A program made the position numbers and the translations under genes. From the NCBI RefSeq assembly GCF_018143015.1, contig NC_054747.1:35352733-35416732 (forward strand): DNA of 64,000 nt, read 5' to 3'. Source of the stretch: Lytechinus variegatus. Its lineage: Eukaryota > Echinodermata > Echinoidea > Temnopleuroida > Toxopneustidae. Shown here piece by piece: positions 26,502 through 37,210 of this stretch; within the stretch, counting starts at the first letter, position 1; every line of letters begins with the position of its first letter. A model generated the notes under the pieces. The model was not told the origin of the DNA and did no database searches. It was given only the letters and a program-made list of their open reading frames with translations.

Positions 26502-27594
26502 GGACAAATTGAGAGGGAGAGAGAGAGAGTTAGAGGGTGGGGGAGTGGGGTAGGGAAGGGGTAAGGGGGTGATAGGTAGAGACTGACAGACATATCAAAG
26601 GATGGATGTATATCTTGTGAGTACCTAACTGAAGGGGGAAAATACGACGTAAGAACACAATATGACCGGAAACAGTATTTTATCCCAAATAATATGATTC
26701 CATATTCAAAGTGTATGTGTTAACGCTTGGGTGATCAGAACGTATTCTTTGCAGTTATGTAAAATTTGACTCGGGCCAAAGTGAGGCATGACCCCAATAA
26801 ATGAATCCAGATGCCATAATCTTACAAAGATTGCTTTTAATCTATTGCAAAACACCTTTTCAATGATTAACATTGAAATAGTTTAATAAACTGTTTTAGC
26901 ATCAATTCATCAAGTTGATTTGATTGAAAAGGGAGGTTTGCAAATATGTTTACTAACTCAAGTACCATTATGACATCATTGTCACTTGTATTCATCCAGT
27001 GCAGTCATGTCACTTTGGCGCAAGTCGAACTTTACATCACGGTAAAAATTACCTCCTGATTGTCCAAGCGTTTGGGAGAGTACATTTTCAGGTACATATA
27101 TATTCATATAACAATTATGTTCCAATTAATATTTTTCATTAACTTGGGGATTAGTGAGGTGTCATTTTTTTATATACTTGTATCAATCAGCCTCTTTGTG
27201 AATCAGTTTTGGTCAAACAATGCTTTGCACACAAATGCATTGTGAATCACTCCCGCTTGAAAATTTGGAGCTCTACGATTTTTATTATTTCCAAAAATCC
27301 CTTTTTGCGATTCCTCCAAAAAAACAATTTTTACGATTCTCTTACCGGTTTCATCTTCTGTGAAGCTTTCAATTAGCAAATTACCAATGAAGAAGTTCTT
27401 GTTTTAGGAGTTTCATTATATTCCCAACATCTTTCTTCCCTAACCATTTTCACTAACGGCATGCAAACAACATCGCAAGTATCCTTACTCATCATGGAAA
27501 ACCCTTTTCCCATCCTATCCAAAATCACTCGCCACCATTTCCCTCAAGACACACACACACGCGCGCGCGCGTGCACCCACCCTCTCTCTCACAC

Positions 27595-28540
27595 ACACCC
27601 ATCCACAGATGCACGCCACTCAAACACATATACACACCCATCCACAGATGCACCCCACTCAAACACATATACACACCCATCCACAGATGCACCCCACTCA
27701 AACACATATACACACCCATCCACAGATGCACCCCACTCAAACACATATACACACCCATCCACAGATGCACCCCACTCAAACACATATACACACCCATCCA
27801 CAGATGCACCCCACTCAAACACATATACACGCCCATCCACAGATGCACCCCACTCAAAACACATATACACACCCATCCACAGATGCACCCCACTCAAACA
27901 CATATACACACCCATCAACAGATGCACCCCACTCAAAACATATACACGCCCATCCACAGATGCACCCCACTCAAACACATATACTTTTTTTCCATACTGT
28001 TTTATTCTGATTCCATGAACAAAAATATATAACATTTCAATTTAACATTTCAAAACACATAATATAATATTTTACATCTCATATTTTTGACTTTTTTCAC
28101 TAACTTAATACAAACATAAATCATATATAACTTAAAGGAGAAACAATGAAATCAGTAATAAAAATGGTTGCAACCCACTCAAACACATATACACACCCAT
28201 ACACAGATGCACCCCACTCAAACACATATACACACCCATCCACAGATGCACCCCACTCAAACACATATACTTTTTTTCCATACTGTTTTATTCTGATTCC
28301 ATGAACAAAAATATATAACATTTCAAAACACATAATATAATATTTTACATTTCATATTTTGACTTTTTCACTAACTTAATACAAACATAAATCATATATA
28401 ACTTAAAGGAGAAACAATGAAATCAGTTATAAAAATGGTTGCAACCCACTCAAACACATATACACACCCATCCACAGATGCACCCCACTCAAACACATAT
28501 ACACACCCATCCACAGATGCACCCCACTCAAACACACCCT
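27595..28540. repeat. 39-bp minisatellite with a 286-bp higher-order duplication
   Basis: The unit contains CACATATACACACCCATCC and ACAGATGCACCCCACTC; its starts fall at 27621, 27660, 27699, 27738 and onwards, with about ten units to 27980. A following unique-looking AT-rich block (from 27981) with a few 39-bp units is then repeated from 28267, 286 bp further on. As 39 is divisible by three, several frames stay open on both strands; none has a gene-like context. Confidence 0.9.
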
Positions 28541-28589
28541 CAAAGGTGAAAATGTAAGTTGACGAAGTACTTCAGCTGCATGAAGAATT

Positions 28590-29522
28590 TTCTATACGCT
28601 TTTCCTCTTATATAGGCCAACCATGAATAGTGTTTGTTTTCTGTAAATACGTAATTGTCGGAAAAATGTCATCACTCTGAAACAAAGAATAGACCTTACG
28701 AAATTTGAGACATGATTGTAATAGAACGAAGACGCCAAGAGGGGCATAATCCGGATTCCCCTCAAAAAATAAAAGCAGTGGGTTGAGTTTCCTTTGCATT
28801 TTTTTTTCAGATTTGCAAATAACGCGTTAATTAATGCATAATCATGCTGTATAGTCTGTTTTGGTGTAGCTTGCTCCCCGAACATCAGTTCATGACCTTG
28901 GGTTCTTGACATTGATTGACACCTAAAGCATATCAATTGTAGACATACTTGAAATCATGATATGCTTTATCATCTCTGTGCCGCATGGAATCTTCCATAC
29001 CTTGGTAATTTTCGTCCCTTAAAATGGTGCAAGGAAATAGCCGCAACAATGACAAAAAATAAGTGAAATTGAAACATTTCACTAAGAATATATTATGCAA
29101 CAATTCAGCATATCTATAATTTGTGTCATACTATTTTTCTATTGTTCTGGTGGTGGTGGTGGGGGGGGGGGGGTTGCTCCAGTGCTATCCCTATGGTCCC
29201 ATCCTTGGTAAATATCAAAGTTCTTGAAAGATATCAAACAAGTAGTTTGAGAGTCCAAAATGCTGCAGTCACGTCTGGCTGCAGTCATACCGGCGTGATC
29301 GATCCTGACTGACTCTATTTCTCACGTTATTTCTAATGACGTGTCACCGGTCGGTTGAGAATCAGTTTTGTCTCTGTGACTGCAGCATTATCATACCTTT
29401 ACTCAAGAATATTGTATGAATTGAATACCTTATGATAGAAGTCTCTCTGGAGCTTGCACCATTCGACTGAATGACCTGGGACAAAGACTGAACATCACTT
29501 TGCGATCACGGGTGAAATCGAA
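28590..29522 (+). promoter_or_regulatory. 5' flank of gene 3, shared with gene 4
   Basis: Long stretches match 51950-52841 upstream of gene 4, for example the segments around TTGGGTTCTTGACATTGAT, AATCATGATATGCT and ATGGTGCAAGGAAA, a G-run followed by GCTCC, and ACCATTCGACTGAA just before the first exon. The homology continues through exon 1 into intron 1. The block is therefore part of the duplicated unit and probably contains the promoter. The same block was not recognised upstream of gene 2. Confidence 0.6.
29324..29342. promoter_or_regulatory. CRE/ATF-type inverted repeat upstream of gene 3
   Basis: ACGTTATT-tct-AATGACGT, the counterpart of the element upstream of gene 4. One arm carries a single change. 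It is embedded in an alignable promoter block. Confidence 0.4.
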
Positions 29523-31124
29523 ATGGGGATTGAGGTTATGGGAATGTCGATGTCATTGACATCGTTGTTGGCATGGTTCACACTCGGATTCCTCATCCTG
29601 TACATATTGTAAGTATTGCTGGTAGGATTGCTAAAACTTTGAATACATTATACTTTCACAATAGTAACTGTTCGTCGTTTAGAATGAGCTCCCCGTGTCG
29701 TTGACACTCTTTTAGTTAAGAATTAACCACAACTTCTCGAGAAAAAACGTGATATCCTCAGAAATCTGGGGAAGAGCACTCAAATACAACGCTGTTAATG
29801 AATATCATACTTATCTCGTACATTTTTAACGTAGCGTATTTTCATTTTTGATTAAATGCTCAAGGCGCTAAGAAGAGAGCAAAACATAAAAACAAAGAGA
29901 ATCAAGAGAAGTGCAAAAAGCTAAACCAAAAATGAGGAAAAATGACTGTCCTCAATCGACTAATCGTTGTTTTTCTGTCTTCTTTATAAACAAGAATTTT
30001 CTCGCATTGCGCGTCTAGAACAGACAAAGCACATTGTGCGTCTTATCCGGTAGAGGGTGCCCCTGTTTCCATTTTCCGTTTTCATATTCGCGTAATGGTA
30101 CAGTGAAACTGTTTTCCTGCCCGAGGTAAATTTCATGAACTATATTATCTTATTATTATATTATTTGTCCATGGAGATTTGTAACGATTTAATATCACTT
30201 AGATTCCAGTGATCAAGCTGAACAAGCAAGGTTATTATACGAGGTATAAAAGCAAACTCTTACCATGGTCATATCGAAAATGAAATGTGCGTTGAAACTA
30301 AAACATCCTGCTAAGAACTCTTTAAATGGTTATCAATTAGACTTTTAAAATATAGATATCTAGATACCATATCATCATAACTTAGCGTTTTGCAACAAGC
30401 CTACAACATTGCGCTATATGTACACTGTAAAGATAAACACGTTTATGATAATCATTGACATAGCGTGTTTGCACAATACCAGTCTTTCATCGTGAGGGTT
30501 GAAATGTCATCAAATCTGTGCTAAATGCCGTCGTGAATCAATGAAAGAATTTTTGCACTACTTTGGAAAAGAGAAAAGACGACATATCGTTCTAACGGAA
30601 TTTTTATCATTGTACTTAGTTCTCGCTTCCTCTGAGAAAATATTGAACATTTATTATGCCTGCAACACAATTCAAATATTTATTTTCAAATATTTATTTT
30701 CTTCAACTTAATGTTCTTTTCACTTTTTACAACGAGGCATATAAATCAATTTTAGTAAACAAACAAAGCGCATGAATACAGTATTTACAATTCTTGTGCA
30801 CGAAAGAGGTGACGGTTCTCCTACGCAAGAAAAGATATAAGTTTTCTTCAAAAGTAATGTTTTTTCTTGTTTTAATGCTTAGGCTCTTAGAGCATAACTT
30901 TCAAGGATGCCTTCAAACATGACAAGGGCCCTGATTTTTAAACTTTGAAGTTATGATTTTGTTTGGTTGTTTAGGATGTTGATAAATTGATTTGTTGAGA
31001 CATCAGGAACATGCAGGACCGATCTTGCGAGTTTTTGTGCACTTTTCAAGAAAGGAAACTAGAGATAGTTTTTGTGCCATGGAAGAACTTTCTTGTATAT
31101 CATGTACATGGGGGAAGTAATGAT

Positions 31125-31455
31125 ACGATTACACTTCGTAATTCCGAATGTTCGTAATTCGGAAACACGTAAATTGCCTACACCTCGATGTTCGGTAATC
31201 CGAAAACAAAAAAGGGTTCGTTAATCGGAACAAAGTGGCGTAATTCCAAAGGTTCGTTAGTCCGAAAACGAAACGAGGTTCGTAATTCCGAAGGTTCGTT
31301 AATCCGAAACGAAATGTGGTTCGTAATTCCGAAGGTTCTTTAGTCCGAAAACGAAATGAACAACGAACCTCATTTCGTTTTCGGATTAACGAACCTTCGG
31401 AAAAACTAACCTCATTTCGTTTTCGGATTGTCGAACCTTCGGAACATTCGTCGAT
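31125..31455. repeat. TTCCGAA/TTCGGAA foldback repeat, copy 2 (intron 1 of gene 3)
   Basis: Same building blocks as 8871-9375, including the opening CTTCGTAATTCCGAA and AAACACGTAAATTGCCTA, then a fold-back half with CATTTCGTTTTCGG repeats. Confidence 0.7.
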
Positions 31456-33914
31456 TATGCTTCTCAAAATGTTCATCTAATGAATGTGATATGATCTCCT
31501 CGATAATAATTTGTAAGTACATTGTCCATATGCACTCCTTTGGATGAAAACATGTCCAATCTAGATTTTTGCCAGCTCAGGCATCAATGAAAGTATATAC
31601 ATATCATCATTAGCATCTGCTCTTTCATCAAGTTTTCAAAAACTTTTTAAAATGGTATCTGCACCTGTTGTCTTTAACATCAATTAATTTGGTCATGTGT
31701 GACACAAATGGGACAAGTAAGATATCAATGAAAAGGCGATGAATCTCTCTTCTACATCCACGCAAAATAATTTCACAAAATTAAATATGCTTCGACTATC
31801 AGCTCTCTAGATACATGTATGTATACCTTATTCTCTGAAACGCACTTTCATATTATGTTCCTTTAGATATACCACCTTCTGGACCCACAGCTATTGGAAG
31901 AGGCGTGGAATACCTTACGTACCTGCTGTTCCTCTGTTTGGAAATCCAGTCTTTACATCGGTAAGTCTGGGTCCAATCTTGCAAAGAGTTAAGATTCATT
32001 CGACCAACCTTAACTATGGTAAGCCAGCTACATCAACATCTTAAATGCGTGTTTGATCAAATTAACTTCTAGATATGATGGATACTCATGCATTCAACGC
32101 TGTCTTGGCAATCCAATGTGCTCTTCTTTGCTCTCTGCTTACAATAGGGCATCGTGGAAAATTCCATGAGGAATACTAATTGCAATCGGGGATGTCCGTA
32201 TAGTTTAGGTTTATTGGATAAATTACAATCCTTTGTAAGACGGTATCGTTTTCAGATCTCCAAGGTGATAAATTCTAACATGTCTAATAACAGAGGAAAG
32301 CGGTGGGAGGAAGGGGGTGGGACTAATACGCTTCTTGCTATGATACACTCTTAGTCCTAATTCTAAGACAAATTGGGGTAGTACCCCCATCACATTACGT
32401 TTTGAATGAACATAGCACAACTAGGGTCCTTTAGCCTCCGAATTATGTACTACACATATCACCAGACCAGAAGTAATGCTCATCACAATAGCATATTTCC
32501 CTTTTTATATTACCTATAGCTGCAGAGTCATGCGGGAATAATTTGTCTACACAATTGCAGGAGATGTTGAGCAAAGTGCATGCCTGACATGCTTTGTGCT
32601 GACGGCTTTTAACCTTGTTCAAAGAGATTTTGTTTGCTGTTAATCCATATCATTTGGAACCTCCTTGCTCTAACTTAAGACACCACATTCGAATCGTGAA
32701 CTAACCAAGAAAAGACAGGTAGTGAAAACGAATGCAAATGCACTGCGCACGTGTGTAACAAAAGCGAAAATAAAACCCCAAAATCCCCCCGAAAAAAGTT
32801 GCAGGGGAAGACCAACAGTAAGTGAGTGACGTTTCGCACACTGGGTGAAATTTCAATTACACAGGTCCACGCTGGATGTTATAATTTTACAAGAATGTTC
32901 AATTCCACGGTAGACGGTATTTAGAAGTATGTTTAAGTGTGCGTTTCTGTGTTAATGCTTCATATCTATCTTTTTTGTATATAGCCGATTCCTCATAATT
33001 ATGAGAGGTGGGGGAAAAAGCATGGAAAGGTTTACGGGTAAGTAGAAGAGTAATGATTTTTATGATAAACCTAACACCGTGAACATGATGAACATAATTT
33101 TAAAGGCAGAAAAGAGACAGCAATAAATCATAAATTCCTTATTAAATGAAAAAAAGTTATATTTCTTTTTTAATTCATAATTTCTTTGATGAATTTCGAC
33201 CAAATCTTCATTTCAAAACTCATGATATTTTTTTAGTTAACATAACAATCAAGATAAAGGTAGCGGGCTTGATAAAGACGCTAAAATAATATATACTTAT
33301 AACTAAAATTGCATGTTTATGTTCAGTATAGCAATCATTTCCCTCTTTTTGGGGTTAATAAAACCAGCTTGACACCATACGAGCGTCATATCACGAAAGC
33401 TCCTGCCTCCTGGGTGTAGATGCCCTTGGTAAAAGTCGGAAAAATACCCGGTTGTAATAATATTGGGTGGTATTCTATTAACTAAATTTAGGTTTAACTC
33501 TAGTTTAAACTAGAAATTCAAATCAAAGTGCTACAGAATGCTGGCTTCAGGATATTTGTCCCACGTACGTGGTAATTGTAATACACCAATGAATCGATTA
33601 AAACTAATTATGTTTTTAATATTCGTATTCTCCCATTCTTCTTCTTCTTCTTTTTTTTAGAAAGAAATTGGTTTTTGATAACCTTTTGCAGCAGGAAACG
33701 AATAAGTGTTAATTGTTGGATAAGCTGAAAACTGGTCTAAGGAAACCCAGGTTTAAATAAAACATGGCTGTCAGTAAATACCGTTATCTTATGTTACAGG
33801 ACATTTGCATTCAGTACCCCCGTAATTGTCATCGCTGATCCTGAGATTCTTCGTCATCTTCTGGTCAAGAGCTTCAATAACTTCCATGACAGGGTCGTAA
33901 GTATTGGGAATGGG

Positions 33915-34080
33915 TTATCATTGTCTTCGAGGTGCCCATTGAAAAGATGAAGGAATTGCATGTCATATAACTGTGTCATTTCAGGACTACATTGATTTTG
34001 ATTGGTTTCTGAGCCAAGTTTCCATGTTACTCGCCATAATGGAAAAGTTACAAATGTTGTCATCCTTCATGAAACACGTC
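33915..34080. repeat. Diverged 'CATTTCATAAAGG' element in intron 4 of gene 3
   Basis: Carries ATGTTACTCGCCATAATGG, AAAAGTTACAAATGTTGTC and TTCATGAAACACG in the order seen in the gene 2 copy. The left arm is strongly decayed. Confidence 0.5.
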
Positions 34081-35477
34081 CAATGCGTCTTGAAGTCGGG
34101 GAGGGGAGGGGGTGGGGGGGGGGGGGGAGGGGGGCGGTGACACAAATGTCACAAAGGTCTGAGCTCCTTGAATCCGGCTGACATATTTAAAATTATCCGG
34201 TAGGTTCGGTAAGGTAGGTCCTTATCCGGTTCCCGTCGTTGTGCGAAAAGTGCCTACTGACTGATCAGGATGAAGTCAGTGTCTATTTTCATATTTGCAA
34301 GAAACGAGTTCGAACTGTACTCAATAATAATAATATAAAGAAATTTAACCCTTTTAATTTCGAGCAGATTATTTGAACTAACTGATATTTACAATAATCC
34401 TAGATGCCGTCTTTCTACCCCATTTAGAGCTTTCCCTCAATTCCTGAGGAACTCCAAGGTATGGTTTCCATCGTTGAGGGCGAGCGCTGGAAGGAAATAA
34501 GAAATATCCTAACCCCGACATTCAGCGGTGCTAAAATGAAACAGGTCAGTAGGTCACGTGGCAAATTGTCACATTTTAACGGATAGGTTAGGGGGTTAAC
34601 CCTTGGGCTATCAAGTGAAAAAAAAGATAATGAGCGTGATTACCCAAAGTGCATATAGAGTGTCACGTTTTCAGGTCGGAAAATAAAAAATTTTAGCTTG
34701 TGTTTCGCGCTTGCATGGATGGTTGAGTTATATGCCTATCCTGTTCATGATTGCTAAACATGATTAGAATGTCCCGTGTCAGTTAAAAAAAATAAAAACT
34801 TTTCAGTTCGCTATTCGCACTCGCGTTAATTATTTAGATATGTAACTACCCTGTTCATGGTTAAATTGCTTTGAATGCCCTGTTTAAAGATTAAGTAAGT
34901 AAAAAATCAGCTTGCACTTGTGATTGCCTTGATTAGTACAACGTGACCTCCCTTTAAAAAGTTATATTGTACATATGTACATATAAATTTTTTGGCGGGA
35001 AAAATCCGTGTTAAATGAATTTGGAGAATATTGATTAATGACAATGCGCACTTAGCCAGTAAGCCTTGCGCGTCTCATTTACCAAGCGTATGAAATGCAT
35101 TGAATCTTAATTTTTATAGTGACGTCACCTTTTCTTGTCGCGTGCAAGGTTTGTCTGGCACATGTCCAACGGTACGAATGTTTGACACTCAACTAGCATT
35201 TGCTCGCTTACAACACGCTAAGCAGGACTTTATGAAATATAAAATTATTCCTCGTGCACGTCTATTAGGATAATTTTATATTTTCGGTATAAACTCACCA
35301 CTTATTCTGAATTTCATTTAGTCAATTTAAAATTTTGTGTAATTTCCTGTTGGCATATTAGGCTAGAACGAGCTCTTCAATTTATAAATTCGTTGTGTTG
35401 ATACATCCAGAGGTGGGAGAGCAATGTAAACAAATACAATTTATCGAAATCATTTTGCGTAATCTCTTTCAATATAG

Positions 35478-35554
35478 ATGTCCGATCTTGTCAATACCGC
35501 CGCTGACAGTATGGAAATACAATTTATACAAAAAAAAAGTATGTAGTGTCAAAA
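35478..35554 (+). other. Damaged exon 6 of P450 gene 3
   Basis: This segment aligns with exon 6 of genes 1, 2 and 4 (each 89 nt, all open). It begins after a normal acceptor (caatatag) with ATGTCCGATCTTGTC. After AAT-ACC-GCC-GCT-GAC-AGT the sequence is rearranged around an A-run, is 12 nt shorter in total, and reads ...AGT-ATG-TAG. The donor is gtaaat where the paralogs have gtaagt or gtgagt. This exon encodes part of the helix D/E region in the other copies. Confidence 0.8.
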
Positions 35555-36319
35555 GTAAATTAATTTAACCTTCAGTGAACATATGCTTCGAGTTTGCCAA
35601 GGAATGGAGGGGGGGACAATATGAGAGAATACATCTTAGGATTGATGATTAAATTAAGTATATGACATGTGTAATTTATATCCTGGAAGATGTAAATCCT
35701 AGAAGACCTGGATCTTTGTCAAAGAAAATCATGTAGGGAAAATTGAAGGCAAAAGGGGAAGGGGACGTAAAAGAAAAAGCTAGCTTGGAAATATTAAAGA
35801 GATGCCAGGCAAAAAAAAAATGAATGCTGCAAGATTGCACTGGATAGAGACAGATGGAAAACCATGACATCCAATCTCTTCAAAGAGAAGGAACATTGGT
35901 AAGGCAAGGTATATCCTGGAATCTCACCCTTGTATTGAAAAAAATATCTAAGCCTCATCGGACGCACTCAGAAGTCACTCAACTTTCTTTGAACACGATC
36001 TCGACATCGGTGATTCCTCATTGCGAACATGTTTGTAAAGATTAAAACGTTTCGTTAACCTATTATTATTCTTGTCTATTTCAAATTTACTGCAGCATCT
36101 TTGGAGCTTACGTGATGGACACCATTGGGAGCTGTGCGTTTGGTCTCAATATCGATTCCCAGTCGGACCCCAACAGTCCTTTCGTTACCAAAGCTAAAAA
36201 GGTCTTCAATTTCGACATAACCAGTCCATTCTTCATTATTGGAAGTAATCACTTTGCTATCATCCATACAAATTAGTAGCCGAGAACGAGGCCGAAAGTC
36301 CCGTCTGGAAAGAATACAG

Positions 36320-37210
36320 CGTTACACAGGGCATCACAGTGCGGTGCCTCGTGTGGTGACGGGGTTTCGTTTAGTGTCGGCATGTGTATCGCATAGTTTG
36401 GACACAGTGTTGCACATTGAACCACAGTGTGTCGTGTGACATGGCGTGGTCACATTGTGTAGACTAATTTGGTCGAATTGTGTCGCAAATAGTGGTGATG
36501 TTAATAATAATAAGAAGAACAACAACAACAACAATAATAATAATAACGGTATATTTACCCAGGATAGCCACCTCAGTTCCGAAAAATGTTCCCGCAGCGG
36601 GCTCTGCTAGTATTATTATCCGGCTAAGCTAGGGTACCTATTCAGGTGCACACAGCTTTTAAGGAGTTACTTCCTGCTAGTACCCATTTACCTCACCTGG
36701 GTTGAGTGCAGCACACTGTTGATGAATTCCTTGCTGAAGGAAATTATGCCATGGCTGGGATTTGAACCCACGGCCCTCTGTCCGGAGACTAATCCACTTT
36801 GCCACGACGCTCCCACTGTGTCAAAGTGTATCGCGCAGTGTGGTCACATTGTGTCGCATACTAGTAGTGTACAGCAGTGTGTCGCATAGAATGGTCCAGT
36901 GTGTCCCGTAGTGTGTCGAATAGTGTGTTCACATTGTTTTGTATAGTTCGATCACACTGTGTCACATAGTGTGGTTGTGGCATGTCGCATAGTGTAGTCA
37001 CAGTGTGAACGACAATGTGAGATTATCTTAACCCTGTTAAATCAATGGTTTTTTTTTAATACGGATCAAATATTCGCATGGTGTACAATGGTGCATAGTG
37101 TAAGACTTTCTTTGCACCGTTAAATTTGAGCATTTTGACAGTGTGAATAATTTCTTCACATAGCCCATTACAATGAACACACTGTGTCATATGAACACAC
37201 TGTGTTCTTA
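36320..37210. repeat. CACAGTGTG-type degenerate repeat, intron 7 of gene 3 (split by a SINE)
   Basis: Many copies of phrases such as CACAGTGTGTCG, GTGTCGCATAGTGTGG and TCACATTGTGT occupy 36330-36490 and 36815-37210, interrupted by the SINE at 36526-36815. Related tracts occur in introns 7 and 12 of gene 2, intron 12 of gene 3 (about 40850-41080) and intron 5 of gene 4 (about 57985-58280). Confidence 0.65.
36526..36815 (-). mobile_element. tRNA-derived SINE, copy 2
   Basis: Minus-strand copy of the element at 3917-4232. The complement of the B box reads GGATTTGAACC at 36758-36768, and the A-box complement reads TAATCCACTTTGCCAC. The tail is TTATTATTATTGTTGTTG-like on the minus strand. It is inserted inside the CACAGTGTG tract, hence younger than it. 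Confidence 0.75.

Larger units (their letters stand above)
25355..29522. other. Intergenic region between genes 2 and 3
   Basis: Holds the 3' UTR of gene 2, about 1 kb of downstream flank that aligns with the flank of gene 3 (for example 25740-25830 and 26090-26300 versus 41690-41800 and 42030-42220), a poly-T tract (26469-26496) with GGGAGA-type purine DNA, AT-rich unique-looking DNA (26600-27530), a minisatellite (27595-28540) and the gene 3 promoter block. No gene supported. Confidence 0.65.

Noticed and set aside
27461-28035. Long frames on both strands with His/Pro/Thr or Gly/Val/Trp repeats
   Set aside because: They come from the 39-bp minisatellite, whose length is a multiple of three and keeps several frames open at once.
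35539-35544. Alternative donor gtatgt as a rescue of exon 6 in gene 3
   Set aside because: It would change the phase so that exon 7 soon reaches a stop; it does not restore the frame.
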